The notes under the pieces are model-generated. The model made no database searches. It saw only the letters and a list, made by a program, of their open reading frames with translations, and was not told the DNA's origin. Source: Flaccisagitta enflata (lineage: Eukaryota > Chaetognatha > Sagittoidea > Aphragmophora). Taken from it: a DNA stretch of 64,000 bases. This document shows positions 1 to 19,559 of the stretch, piece by piece. Position 1 is the stretch's first letter, and each line of letters opens with the position of its first letter. The translations under genes were made by a program, and so were the position numbers. Location of the stretch: contig OZ231126.1 of the NCBI GenBank assembly GCA_965153355.1, positions 16,368,001 to 16,432,000 on the forward strand. The letters run 5' to 3'.

Positions 1-105
1 ACTTGGTCTCATTTTGAAGATTTGATACAGACCTTTGAAATGGGACCAATCTGAGGTCTACAGCTTTTTTCGTTTAGGAGCAGCACCATTTCAAAGTTGA
101 TACTA
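1..105. repeat. J dispersed repeat, copy 1 (cut by window start)
   Basis: Carries the J core: GGGACCAATCTG, then CTACAGCT, then CGTTTAGGAGCAG. The same core recurs at 6905-7060, 12890-12960 and 58540-58865; the second and fourth copies are palindromic, so this is probably one arm plus part of the other. Confidence 0.6.
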
Positions 106-235
106 CTTTTAACAACTGTCGCGTTTCTTTCCGCCAAGATAGTACACGGCAATTCCAATCGCATGCGGATGAGTAGGGGAACTCACTGGGCAGTAAAGAA
201 GGTCACTAGCATATTTTGACATAGTGTTGCCAAGA

Positions 236-530
236 AACAAGCCCGACCGGGCAACGATGAGTCCTGACTGTGTCCTGACGTGGAGCGAAATTCGCGCTGA
301 TAGTGTGTGACATATGGGTTGACACATGGCATGGATGAACTGACAGACAAACTGCAAAACACGCGTATTGATCGTTTAGTTCAGCAATCAGCATACGATC
401 TCACCTTGGCCATAAACAGCTGAGAAACGCGTTTTTTAACCAAGTGTAACGGACCGACAGACGGACGGACGGACCCACGGACCGACGGACGGACAGACCC
501 TTTTGTAGAGATGCGAGGACGCATTTAAAA
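236..530 (+). mobile_element. AH element, subfamily C, copy 1
   Basis: Starts AACAAGCCCGACCGGGCA and ends TTTTGTAGAGATGCG, loop AGGA, CGCATTTAAAA. The end hairpin ATGCG/CGCAT differs from the A stem but pairs. The body ends in GGACGGAC tetranucleotide runs. The next element (530-744) starts at the last base, a head-to-tail pair. Related to 53977-54440. Confidence 0.6.
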
Positions 531-744
531 ACAAGGCCAGATACATGGCAACCAAAGTTGCGCGAGGGTGGGCAGGGAGTGATGAAATAGGCCAAAACGC
601 TCCTGGGCAGGAGCCATGGTACAAAAACTGCCCGTAAATGCAAAAGAAAAAAACGAAGTGTGATGGACCGGCTGATGAACTGAATGACAGGCGGACCAGC
701 TAACTGACATTCCGGGTTATTGAGTCGCGTGCGCATGACTAAAA
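530..744 (+). mobile_element. AH element, subfamily A, copy 1
   Basis: Starts AACAAGGCCAGATACATGGC, has the GGGTGGGCAGGG block, ends TTGAGTCGCGTGCGCATGACTAAAA. It is diverged, with an imperfect end stem. Like all copies it encodes nothing and must be non-autonomous. Confidence 0.65.
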
Positions 745-857
745 CGTGTGAGTACGATTGCCGGACGGACGGACCGATGAAGTGACTGACCGAATGACCG
801 ACGACCCCATACTGCGGGGTATGGAGGATAGTTCGTAGAAAGACCTGGTTTACTAAC

Positions 858-8341
<7,484 letters not shown>

Positions 8342-8912
8342 TTTGAAATTATAGTATGAATAAATTCCTTTCGCGAAGTAAAACACAAAAAACTTTTTTA
8401 AGTTTCTATCGTATTTTTGTAAATGTTCACAAAAGTCACTTTAATTTAATATCCGTGAGAATGTGTGTTTATATCCAAAAAAATTTAGATGAGAAGGACG
8501 TTGTCGAAAAAAACGTATATATGGAGATTGAGAGAGAGAGACGTAGAGAGGGAGAGAGAGAGAAAGGGCGAGACACAAAATGAGAGAGACGGAGAGACTG
8601 AAAAAAGGAGAGAGAAAGTGAATTTGGTCGTCGTTGAGGGAGAACTGATCCACGTCTAGAAAAGAAAAAAAAAGAGCGAGAGGGAAAATATTAGAGGAGG
8701 GGAAAAAATGAAAGAGTGTTGTTATGATTTTATGATTGTGTATATGTTTTTGCATAAAATGGAAATTTCGAATGAATAGACTTAATCTATTTATGAGCGC
8801 ATGCGTTTTATGTATCGATCCATTCCGTTTTTGACCGTTTACAATTATGCAACGATTATTCTAATGTAATCCTTTGATGTTTTTTTTTCTTTTTCAGATC
8901 CAATTCAACGTG

Positions 8913-9220
8913 TGGATGGACGGATGGATGGAAGAATGGATGGATGGATGAATGGATGGATGGATGGATGGATGGATTGATGGATGGATGGATGGATGAA
9001 TAAATGGATGGATAATTGGATGGATGGACGGATGCATTGATAGATGGATAAATGGATGGATGGATGGAAGATGGATGGATGGATGGATGGATGGATGGAT
9101 GGATGGATGGATGGATGGATGGATGGATGGATGGATGGATGGATGGATGGATGGATGGATGGATAGATGGATGGATGGATGGATGGATGGATGGATGGAT
9201 GGATGGATTGATGGATGAAC
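8913..9220 (+). repeat. (GGAT)n microsatellite
   Basis: About 300 bp of GGAT/TGGA units, cleanest at 9070-9160. The PSIH-repeat ORFs on the other strand are its translation, not a gene. Confidence 0.98.
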
Positions 9221-9693
9221 GCATAGATGTATCACTGTATATATGCATTCGTGGGTGATCATTTCTTCTGTAATCCTTTCTTTCTCTTCCCTTTTGTCTT
9301 TCTTTTCTTTCTTTCTTTTTTTTTTCCTCATCTAATTCAACGTGTGTTTTAGAACCTCCGCGTAATTCACATCAAAAGAAAAAGTAGAAAGAAAAAAAAA
9401 GAAGGATAAGCTGGGAAATTATTTTTCCCCAACTTTTTAACTCTTCCCGCTTTTGGAAGAGGGTTTTTTTTTTCAAAAAACAGAGGTAGAAAAAAAAATT
9501 GTGTGTCTTTTTTTTTTTTAATCCTTCGATATCGAGACCGCAGCGGCGATTTTATTCGTTCTTTTAATTCTTTCTTTCCTTCTTTCTTTCTCTCTTTTTT
9601 TTTCTCTTTCCTTTCTTTTCTTTTTACTCCTTTTCTCTTCGATCCGTTTTTCGCGGCTCCTGAAAATTACGGAATGAAAAATTCTAATTGAAT

Positions 9694-9930
<237 letters not shown>

Positions 9931-10528
9931 CGGCTGCAGTGTCTGGAATGGGTCTGGCCTCCCAACGGGGCCATGGCCCATGAGCAGGGGTGGGGCTGTG
10001 AATGCTTTCGGGGGTATGGCATGAGGGGGTTTTCAAACCCTGTCCAAATATGCCTTAAGAATTTTATCGTTGTCGGACTGTCTGTCTGTCTAGCTGTCTG
10101 TCGTCCCGTCTTTACGTCGATCTGTTTGTCTGTCGTTCTGTCTTTCAGATGGACTCTTGCTTTTCTGTCAGAGTGTTTGTACATGTTTTTCTGGGTGTCT
10201 GACTGTGTTTGTCCGTCTCACCGCCGACAGAATAAGTCCTCGTCTCCCCCCCCCTCCCAATCCTTCCAGTTATGAACATGGGCGTGGGAAGTCATGGGTG
10301 ACTGCAACTCTCTCTCTCTCTCTCTCTGGCAGACGATTAAGGCGTGGTTGAGCGTCATAAATTTGCGAGGTGGTTGGGTTCATTTATGAGACCAAATTAT
10401 TATTATCAAATCAGTCGCGAAAAAAAGAAGAATTTGCGCTTATTTTGGTGACAGGAATTCGGTGAAAGACAATTTTGAGTCCGGTCGTCAACGGGACAAA
10501 TTCGACAGATAGTGCAAAAGAGCCTTTT

Positions 10529-10730
10529 AACAAGTGACGCGGGGTCACAATATCGTTACGGACGGGTGGGCAGGGGCATCCACACCCATCCACACTCCAA
10601 CCCATCCACAACACTCAAACAGAGACAAAAAGTATCGGAAGCGCTCATTTTCCCACTTTTCAACTCGATCACCATGACCAACGGACGGACGGACAAAGCC
10701 TCTTATAGAATTGCGTGTCCGCAACTAAAC
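10529..10730 (+). mobile_element. AH element, subfamily B, copy 2
   Basis: Starts AACAAGTGACGCGGGGTCAC and ends CTTATAGAATTGCGTGTCCGCAACTAAA. About 70 percent as long as copy 1 because the ACGG expansion is absent (three units only), so copy 1's array grew after or with insertion. Confidence 0.8.
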
Positions 10731-10840
10731 AGTTTATATGGACAAGGACAAGAAGGTCATCGAGGACATTTTTTTCAGTCCTCTTCTTTTATTTCTCATT
10801 CTTGCGTCTTCTTCTATTGCTTCTTCTTCTTCTGGCTTCT

Positions 10841-10851
10841 TCTTCTACTTC

Positions 10852-10883
<32 letters not shown>

Positions 10884-11190
10884 CTTCTTCTTCTTCTTCT
10901 TCTTCTTCTTCTTCTTCTTCTTCTTCTTCTTCTTCTTCTTCTTCTTCTTCTTCTTCTTCTTCTTCTTCTTCTTCTTCTTCTTCTTCTTCTTCTTCTTCTT
11001 GCTTCTTCTTCTTCTTCTTCTTCTTCTTCTTCTTCTTCTTCTTCTTTTTCTTTTTCGTTTTGCTTCTTCTTCATCTTGTTCTTCTTTGTCTTCTTCTTCT
11101 TTGTCTTCTTCTTCTTTTTCTTTTTCTTTTTCTTTTTCTTTTTCTTTTTCTTCTTCTTCTTCTTCTTCTTCTTCTTCTACTTCTTCGTCT
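10841..11190 (+). repeat. (CTT)n microsatellite with CTTTTT variants
   Basis: Long CTT array with TTTTTC units near 11040-11060 and 11110-11150. All frames give homopolymer-like F, L or S tracts; not coding. Confidence 0.97.
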
Positions 11191-11229
11191 TCTCCATCTT
11201 GATCTTCCGGTTTTTCTTCCGTCTTCTTC

Positions 11230-12020
11230 TTCATTCTTCCTTCCTCGTTTAATTCATCATTTCTTTATCACCATCATCTATCTCTTACTACCTAAGAAAA
11301 AAGTCTCCGTTCACCTAAAGGCTGTTTCTATAATCTCCTTTTTGAGAGATGGCCAAATAAGTCCATTTCAAAATTGAGAAAATTTGTCAAAAACATTCAT
11401 AATCAGATAGCTCATGTCAATATGAATATGGTTCAAAAACTGAATTTTGTTACTGATCCTTGATTTTCATGTAAATTAGGCTGAAATGCAACAAATAATG
11501 ATCGAAAATAAGCAAAAATTGAGTTGTTAAAGTCCGCAAAACCAAAAAAATGGGAATATTTTACTAAATCACAGTTCAAGAATTCAATCAGACCCAATTC
11601 TGCTGAAAAAAATTGAGATTTTAATTTTTTTTGAAAATTCTCTATAAGCAGCTTTTTTGGCTGGTTGGGCCAGTTGGCAAAAATTTACTGAATCTTTCGG
11701 CAACGATTAATTTAAGTAGGCATTCTCTGAAAGAACCACTGTGCAAAATTTCAGCCAAATCGGACAAATATTTTAGAAGTTATGCCGTTTTTTTTAATTT
11801 TTGGGTGGTAGGCTGGTTGGGCTGGTTGGGTTAGATGTGTCCCAGATGCACCAAATGCTCTGTTTGTAATAGTTTCAGTACAGTATTGATCCATGCAAAA
11901 AATCTTTTGTCTCTCTCAAAGGGTTTCCAAGATATGGGCATTTCCTGATTTTTTTGGTTTACCATTTTGCTGTAAGTGCATACATGCGCCAATAACAAAG
12001 AATTAACTACGAAGATTCAT
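11230..12020. other. AT-rich interval, no gene seen
   Basis: Unique AT-rich DNA with short GGCTGGTTGGGC repeats at about 11657-11833. No splice-supported exon seen. Confidence 0.45.
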
Positions 12021-12022
12021 CC

Positions 12023-12261
12023 TCAAGCGTGATTATTCTGCAACAATTTACTGACCAATCACATTGAAAATTTCATTATGGCTGAATGCCCGGGAGTTAA
12101 GACCTGAAATTTTCAGTGTATATGCAAAATTTCATGCTCTTTCTCATCGTGTTATCCAAATTTCCATCATCAGTTTCACAATGGCGTGACAGTGACAGAC
12201 TTAAAGCGTGACATGAGCGTGACAGAAGAGCTGGGGGGGTGTGCAGAATAATCACGCTTGA
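12023..12261. mobile_element. L1 element, 239 bp with 20-bp inverted ends
   Basis: Perfect 20-bp terminal inverted repeat TCAAGCGTGATTATTCTGCA at 12023-12042 and 12242-12261. The interior carries AAATTTCATGCTCTTTC and AGCGTGACATGAGCGTGACA, both shared with L2 (42776-42999), whose ends are a different sequence. Confidence 0.65.
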
Positions 12262-12889
12262 AGAAAAGTGTCATCACGCGGGATTGGGGTGTCACAGTGG
12301 CATGAAATTTGGAGCGTATGTCCTTCAAGTAGTCCTCTATTAGATAGAAACCTGAAAAGTGATTAACTTTGAGAATTTATAGTGTTTTAAAAAAAGATAA
12401 TCGGCATACTCAGATTTTGCCATGAAATAGCAAAAAAATTAGAAGGATCAAAATTTGATGATAATACAATATTTGAACAACTTAGCATTTGCACAGTAGG
12501 AGGAAATTTTTTGTACATCACATCGGAATGATGATAACTGATTAAAAGCTGAGAAATGATCAGATAATCTATTTTTGATAGGTTTTGCTTGTTATTTGCT
12601 TGTCCGGACAAAATCCGGACATGCCAATGTGGCCAATTTGACCTAATTTTTACTACCCCTAGGGGTAGGGGTGGTCACAAAAAATGGTTTGGCAAGGTAA
12701 TCCAGGTAGTTAGGAAGGTCATCCAACTATAAAAACTTGTCACAATGCAATATAAATTGCGGTAACACTGTTAACGTGGTGGTGAGTCGGGTTCTCTTGT
12801 CGAAAAGAGATTGTGACATTCGCCTAAAACAAGTAATAAATACACTTTTAGAATTGATCAGAAGAAGAAATCGGTGAGATTTAAAAACT

Positions 12890-12960
12890 ACTTCCAAAGT
12901 ACTACCATTTGGGACCAATCCCATTCCCGTGGTTTAAAGCGTTTAGAAATGCGAGCGATT
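12890..12960 (+). repeat. J dispersed repeat, copy 3 (one arm)
   Basis: GGGACCAATCCCATTC then AGCGTTTAGAAATGCGAGC, resembling the right arm of copy 4 at 58820-58855. Confidence 0.5.
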
Positions 12961-13606
12961 TGAAGTTAACAACTCTTTTTTGAAAATGCAGAAAAATCGA
13001 AGGTGAATCTATTTTGGGAAACACATTTATCAACATGTAAGTCATAGCATTGTTTTGGTAGATTTAGCATGTCATTATGGATTTTTATATCGATCCACAT
13101 ATGAGTGTTCCATTTAGTCCGCATTTCACTGCAGTTGAAAACGCTTTGCCTAAAATTGATTCTCTGGAACAGGAGAAATTAATGATATCAACTACAGGGC
13201 TGGAAAAAAAATTGCGCTGAAACTGCGGTGACATGTCTTGGCGTAATTCATTTTATAACTCAGAAAACAGTTACTAATCCAAATGAAAGCAGTTATAGCC
13301 TAGACGGGACATGAGATGAGGTACTGAAGAAGAGAAAACTCCAACCCACTAGATATCTATTCAGCAAATGAACATGATTATCAAGTGAACGAAGACTTTT
13401 TCCCCAGGTAGTACGACCTACCATCGAGGTGGTCAACAGACCGACCGATCTCCAAAGACTGGCGCCTCTGATCATTTTTTCTGGATTTCAGTCCAGTTTC
13501 CATTCATTAATGAAATTCAAAGGATAAAAAAGTACAACTCAAAAAGAAAAAAAGTCAAGTGCGATAAAGCCAAAGGATGACATAATTACAGACTGGGACT
13601 CATTTG

Positions 13607-13610
<4 letters not shown>
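12960..13610. other. Unique interval, no gene seen
   Basis: AT-rich DNA without recognisable repeats or exon signals. Confidence 0.4.

Positions 13611-13684
<74 letters not shown>
13611..13684 (+). repeat. (GA)n microsatellite
   Basis: 74 bp of perfect GA. Confidence 0.97.
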
Positions 13685-13688
<4 letters not shown>

Positions 13689-14371
13689 ATGCAATTATGA
13701 AAGTGGCTATACGAAGAGTCAATTCATTACCTTCATTTAAGTATCTTTTTTTGTCCATCAAAAAAGCTAAAACCCGCGCGTCTATCATCAATCTTATGTT
13801 GAGTTGGAATGGCAAAGACTTGAAATTGAACGCGATGACATTTTCGCCCACCGATTGGTGAGCATCGGGCGGGCATCTTGAGGGATTTTTCCAAGAAAAA
13901 AAACGTCTAGCAAGATAAACAGAAGCCTGATATTTTGGGAGGGAAAACTTAAAAGTATTGATCCTACATGTAAAAAAAAATGACTAAAAAACGTCTGCTT
14001 TTTTTCTTCATTTTTTTTTCTTAGATCTTTTTTGCTTTTTATTTCAAATCAACGCCTTTTTATTTATTTTTTCTTGTTTTCCCCCAAAATCACTCTCGAG
14101 GAAAGTGAGTGAATTATTCCCTCAATAACAGAGTTTTTCTCGGGTTTGAAAGTGGATGAAATTTAAGAACTTCAAAAAGTGACACAAGAATTAGTGGGAC
14201 CGAAAAAAAGAAGAAAGAGAAAAATGAACCTGGGAGCCTAATTTTGAGAGGGAAGTCAAATTGTTCTAGCACTTTATGATGGCCGATTACGTTAAAAAAC
14301 GACCATCACGATTTTCATTAAATAAAAATGACCACTACACAAGGAAAAACAAGTCATCCAAAGATCACACA
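13685..14371. other. Unique interval, no gene seen
   Basis: AT-rich DNA with T-runs near 13990-14070. Nothing recognised. Confidence 0.4.
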
Positions 14372-15417
14372 TGGTCAGCGGTACCCGATGCCCTGCTCAC
14401 TAATGTCTGACAGCCAATCCAAGGTAAGAATGATATTACTCTGTTTTCTTTTTTTTTTTTTTTTTGCAGTTTTGCCAATTTCATTCGTATACACTATACA
14501 GTACAAGAACAATCAAGAGGGAAATCTTTCCTGGAGCGCTTTTTGAAAAAAAAATCGATTTTTCACCATCAGGAAAGGTGGTGGTGAAACAGATTCTTAT
14601 GAGTTGTATTGACTCATTTTTTGATTCCATATTGTTATTCTATGCAAAATTTCCTTTCATTTGATAGGTCACACTATATGGTTTAATACAGAAATAAACG
14701 TTTCATATTTTGTAACGGTGACTCAAAAAATGAAAATCCAAATTCTTTGCAAAAGTATAGAATCAAATCTCTCTATAGTATCAAATGAAAGGGAATTTTG
14801 CCTAGATTAACAATATGGAATCAAAAATTGAGTGAACACACCCCAGTAGAATCATCATTGAAAATGGGTCTAATTTTTTCTGATTTTGAGAATTACTCAA
14901 AAAGCGCTCCAAGAAAGATTTCCCTCTTGATTGTTCTTGTATTGTACACATATGAAATGGGCAAAACTGCAAAAAAACCCAGAGTAATGTCGTTCTTACC
15001 CTGGATCGGCTGTCAGACAGTAGTGTGCTTGGAGTGATAGCTGAAGAAGTAGAGTGAGAGCAGGGCAGCGGCCCCAAAAGGCCGATGTCCTGTAAGACAC
15101 AGGGGTAAATTTCCATACGTCCTGAGAGGGCATTTTTGAGGCCTTTGGAGCAATTTTCCATGATATTCAATGGGAATTTTCTATTTTATTCAATTTTTCA
15201 TCAATTTGCCATGTTATTCAATGGGAATTTCACATTTTTTTCATTTTTCATCAATTTTCCATGTCATTCAATGGGAAGTTTGCATTTTATCAATTTTCAA
15301 TGTTATTCAATAGGAATTTGAGATTTGAGAAGCTTCGTGGGGGGGGGGGGTACAGACGGATATATGGAAATTCACCCATGTGTCCTACAGGACATCGGCC
15401 CATTAGGGCCGCTGCCC
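14372..15417 (+). mobile_element. G element copy 1, containing H2
   Basis: Starts GGTCAGCGGTACCCGATGCC, has the inner arm GGCCGATGTCCTGTAAGACA and the opposite arm TGTCCTACAGGACATCGGCC, ends GGGCCGCTGCCC. The H2 element is inserted after GCCCTGCT; without H2 the G copy is about 413 bp. The middle (15155-15320) is a roughly 52-bp tandem repeat built on ATTCAATGGGAATTT. Confidence 0.8.
14397..15025. mobile_element. H2 foldback element, CACTA ends, 4-bp target duplication
   Basis: 629-bp palindrome with ends CACTAATGTCTGACAGCC / GGCTGTCAGACAGTAGTG. Duplication TGCT is at 14393-14396 and 15026-15029. Removing H2 plus one TGCT restores GCCCTGCTTGGAG, the arrangement in the uninterrupted G copy 4. 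Shares inner motifs with H1. CACTA transposons have such termini but normally give 3-bp duplications, so assignment is open. Confidence 0.8.
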
Positions 15418-15419
15418 AA

Positions 15420-16070
15420 AAAAGAGCATACCAAAAATAAGCAGAGCTGGGATCATTTTTTTTCTTCCTTTTCCTTTTCCATGGATATTGCACTGCTGTA
15501 GTAGTTGAGGTATGTTTAATGGTTAAACTCGTCGTACAACGTACAGCGTACATTCTTACAACGTTCCTTTTTTGTAAAAAATCAAGGATAGTAAAGATAT
15601 GACAGGAATACACACCATTGAGTTCCGCAATACTCTAGAGTCTCGACATCGTTATTCCCCCCCCTTCCTAAAAAAAACAAGAAAAGAAAAAACTCGAAAA
15701 AAAAACCATGAATAGTCCCAAACGATGCCCGATGCCCAATGCCCGATGCCTCTGATTCAGTATCAATTATCATATAACTAAGAAAGAATGAAAGAATTGG
15801 TAGTGAGTAACTAGCACTTCTTTAACTACTAGTTGCGATATGGAACATCCAAATAAACTTATCTTAGGATAACTCATCTAGTCACATGGGGTTGGGCAGG
15901 GGCAAACATATCTTAACGGCGTGCAAAATCATCTACTTGCCGGCAGGCGGATGGAACATAGCAGACGGAAGTATGAATAAATAGTCAGATTCACTAAATG
16001 ATAATTTTTGAAATTGTTTGAGACAAACAAAAACCCTTTAAGAGCTCATCGCCTTTCCCAGGGTCACGGT
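15420..16070. other. Unique interval, no gene seen
   Basis: Mixed DNA with a short CGATGCC/CAATGCC repeat at about 15723-15750. No gene recognised. Confidence 0.4.
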
Positions 16071-16081
16071 CCATTTAGGGC

Positions 16082-16313
16082 GTGTTTCTAGTAACGACAA
16101 AAAACGCGTTTGTTCCCGCTGAATGCGTTTTCAGCGTGAACACATATTCAGAAATTTCAGCCATCGTACGAGGCCGGGTGAGTGAGCAAGCCCATGAATG
16201 GAGCGTAGAGCTGTGGAGCGAGTAAGCGGAGTGAGTGGTGCGAGCGAACAAACAAAGCGAGCGACCGAGCAGCCCCGTTAAAAACGCGATTGTCTGAGAC
16301 TAGAAACGATCAC
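16082..16313. mobile_element. Small hAT-like element, imperfect 8-bp target duplication
   Basis: Ends GTGTTTCTAGT and ACTAGAAACGATCAC, with inner AAAAACGCGTTT / AACGCGATTG arms. Flanks TTTAGGGC (16074-16081) and TTTAAGGC (16314-16321) match at 7 of 8 bases. The interior has repeated GAGCGAG-type words. 232 bp, non-coding. Confidence 0.5.
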
Positions 16314-16533
16314 TTTAAGGCCCGCCGATAGTTTGGGTCTCTCTGTGAGAAATTTAGGACGCCTAAAAGATGCATATTTCTTCGATATTAAAGTCAAGCC
16401 CGAAAATGACGTTAAATAGGAACCCTTGATTTCCTCAACTTATGATGTTAAGGCTTTTTTTTTCTTCTTAAGGGGAAAAAATTGTTAACTTCCTGAACAT
16501 AAGTCTTGACATAATTCGAAATAAATGTACGTA

Positions 16534-19223
16534 ACGGGTGTTCGAATAAAAATTGGAGACAGTTTTTGATAGGTTAGCTTTTTTGTTAGGGCACCTAGGA
16601 AAAAACAATGAAATAACAAAAGATAGCGGGTAACATAACTAACAGTTTGGTGAAAGAATTTTAATTTTATCATGCACCATTGCAAAGAAAATCAAAATAA
16701 ACAAATTCCTGGTAAAAAATTTCTACAGAGCCAGGGACAAAAGGGTAGTTTCCCTAGTCAGTGCTGCACCAGTGTTTTTGAAGAAAACTAAATTGTCTTT
16801 TGTTTTCTTGCTGCAGCTTTTTTACAAAGGAGAGGAGGCCTAGAGCTTGGTAGTCAAAAGATTCATCTTACATGTCCTAAACATGTAACAAGTAATACCC
16901 TCTGAATCAAAGACACTTCCTCAATGCAATCTAACTTAGCCAAGCCAAGCCAAGCCAAGCCAAACCAAGCCAAGCCCCAGTCCATGTCAAGCTAAGCAAG
17001 GTCATTTCACATTCAAAAACAGTTAAGGCAAGCCCCTCTAAGTCATCCATGTTGCCTTCAGACAAACAAAGCAAACCTTGGTTGTGATGAACATACTGCA
17101 TCCCGGATTCCCAATTTTCTTACTTTTGCTAATGTATTTTTGTGGTGGGCTAAAATTGTATAATGTAAAGATATAAGCGAAACTTGTCAATGATGAAATT
17201 TGATAAAAAAAGTTTGATTGGAAACAAAGCCATCAATTTTTTAATCAAGGATCTCTACTTCACAAACCAGATTTTACTCTTAGCCTTGAGATTTTTCAGA
17301 TTTTTTTTTTTGCTTTAGTATTTCATGTATTGTAATCTCATGTTTTCTGATTGACAAGATAGAAAAGATTGACTCTAATTCAGCTATAACAGCTTTAAAA
17401 TGGGCCAACAGCAATATGCAAATAAGGAGGTGCGCAGATCATCCTCAACAGAAATGTTCTTAAACACTGCAGTAATTCTCATTTTCATCTGTGACCTCAG
17501 GCAAAATCCTTATTCATCACAATGGTAAACATGAAGCTTGTTTAATAGGTCAAATCATATTTAATCAAGGAAACGCAACTTTGGCAGAACCTAACACTTT
17601 GCTGTTACAGTCTGTCTCACTCTAATTATCTCTCTATCTAACCAGTCATTGATCAGTCCCTCATAATTATTTCTGAGATTTTTATTTTGTTATTTTTTTT
17701 TCTTAGTGCTATAGGTCACTGTAAGGTCCGCAAGTGTCAAATACTGTTGTGCTATAGTTTTGTAGTACTGCCCCTGTCTTACTGATTTGGGCTTGATCAT
17801 TTTCACAGGAGTGTTCACTTTTTTTTTCCATGGTATAATAATCACCACATTTGAATTGTAGGCCTTGATTACTCATACTTTAGAAGCCGTATTTTGATTT
17901 AGTTTTTGATGGGGCTTTTATCCTTTGACAATATAGCAGGTTGAAACAAGCGTAGATCAAGCTGTTGAAAATCATAAAATTGGAATTGAACTCTTTAACC
18001 AAAAAAGAAATAGATGCAGTTTGGGTCAAGTGTTCTTTCCACACAGCACAGAGCCCAAACTCACATTTTGAAAACCTTGTTTTTGTTTTACATCACTGAA
18101 GATTCAAAAAGAAACTTTCAGCAATATGTAAATAAGGATTGATACAAGCTGCTGTGAATGTCTGATTCAAACTTTGAAAGTAAGTAAAAAGAAATCGTTT
18201 GCATACTGCAGTCATGTCAATTCTTAATGGCTTGGCATCTAGCATCATAAATGAGAGATATTTTTATATGCTTAAACAATTTTTGCAACACAAACTTTCA
18301 GTAGTTTGATAATTGAGATATTTGGTCTTGTGCTACTTCTTTATTACCTTCAATATTACCTTTGTCCTACAAGACACAAATGAAATCAATTTCAGAGAAC
18401 TAGTCAATTTCTGGGCGATAAGAGTGTCTTTACAGCTCATGTAGTTCATCACAGAATTTTTTTTGTGAATAATTTTCTCACTTTAAATTTAGAAGTGTCA
18501 GATTCATTGATAAAATATTGAAAAACAATTATGTCACTCAATCCAAGTAAATCACATGCAAGTTGAAAAAAGGCTTCACTCATACTTTAAAGTCTTTTGT
18601 TTTTTTGTTTTCATTGCCTAGTTTAGTGGGAAAACTCAAGATAGCATCAAACTACAGCAAATTTTTCTTTGCGGTTCTACTGCTGCTGTCCCTGCAGTTT
18701 TGGACCTCTCACAAGACTGGTTCTACTGCTGCGGTTCTACTGCTGCTGTCCCTGCAGTCTTTGACCTCTCACAAGACCTTTCAAGTGCAGATCAGAGGTT
18801 TCAAGTGCCTTTTGCTCTTTTTTTCAGGAAAGATGAGAAGAGACTGAGAAAAAAGACAAGTGGTGGCCCTCTTTAGTCTTATTTAGACATGAAAAAAGGG
18901 AACAACGCCATTGTTTATTTTGGTTGTTTTGAAAGAAGCTAAGACATAAAACAACTCGTTTTTTGTCTTAGATAAAAGAGGAGACTAAGACCTTCCTTTT
19001 GGTCTACAAAACATGCATGTTGTGCTTCCCTAAATGTGTTTTATTCATGACTTTTTGAATCTTTCATTTTCAACTGTTTATCTGTTTGTTTACATTAGTA
19101 AACAGAGACCATGAACCATGACTTGTTTAACTTAAGCTCTATGAAGCATGATCTACGTCCAGAAAAAAATCGCACGTCTCTAGCTGCTCTGGTTTAGATT
19201 TCAATTTTTATTCGAACACCCGT
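16534..19223. mobile_element. Mariner-like element, 2,690 bp, TA flanked, no transposase
   Basis: Terminal inverted repeats of 22 bp begin ACGGGTGTTCGAATAAAAAT at both ends and are identical. A TA dinucleotide flanks each side (16532-16533 and 19224-19225), as in Tc1/mariner. The interior has no ORF over 94 codons. It contains AAGCC pentamer repeats (16937-16975) and a 60-bp tandem duplication (18671-18790, CTGCTGCTGTCCCTGCAG twice). Probably non-autonomous, or captured host DNA between mariner ends. Confidence 0.65.
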
Positions 19224-19379
19224 TAAAATATGACAAACAAACGATGAAGGAGAAAGGCCGATTGAGTTGACGAGTAGATGCGTCCTCATAGGATTTTTTT
19301 GTTGCTAAATGTGCATATAAGTTAAAGCCTGTGTTAAAGGCGTGTCAACATACATACCCTCTTAAGCGTAAACAATATT

Positions 19380-19556
19380 CATTGTCCGACCATCCCTTGG
19401 AAAAGTGATATGAACGAGGTAATCCAGTCGCGGACCGTTGGGGAGGCGCAGCAATGCAAAAACCGCCCGTAATTCAAATATGCTACGGACAGTAAACCGA
19501 CCAACCTACCAACCGATTGACATGACAGGTGTAGAGTCGCGTGTCCGCGACTAAAA
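19380..19556 (+). mobile_element. AH element, diverged A copy
   Basis: Ends GTGTAGAGTCGCG, loop TGTC, CGCGACTAAAAA, a perfect 7-bp stem. The 5' half is decayed and the start cannot be placed exactly. Confidence 0.55.
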
Positions 19557-19559
19557 ATG

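Noticed and set aside
8600-8665. Possible extra exon after TTTTCTTTTCTAG on the minus strand (VDQFSLNDDQ reading)
   Set aside because: Acceptor-like tract is good, but no donor follows and the frame runs into the GA-rich tract.
10512-11377. Phe/Leu/Ser-rich ORFs up to 246 codons
   Set aside because: Translation of the CTT microsatellite; all three frames are open.
16485-16685. 66-codon minus-strand ORF at the mariner-like end
   Set aside because: Crosses the element boundary, so it cannot be an old conserved gene; no motif.
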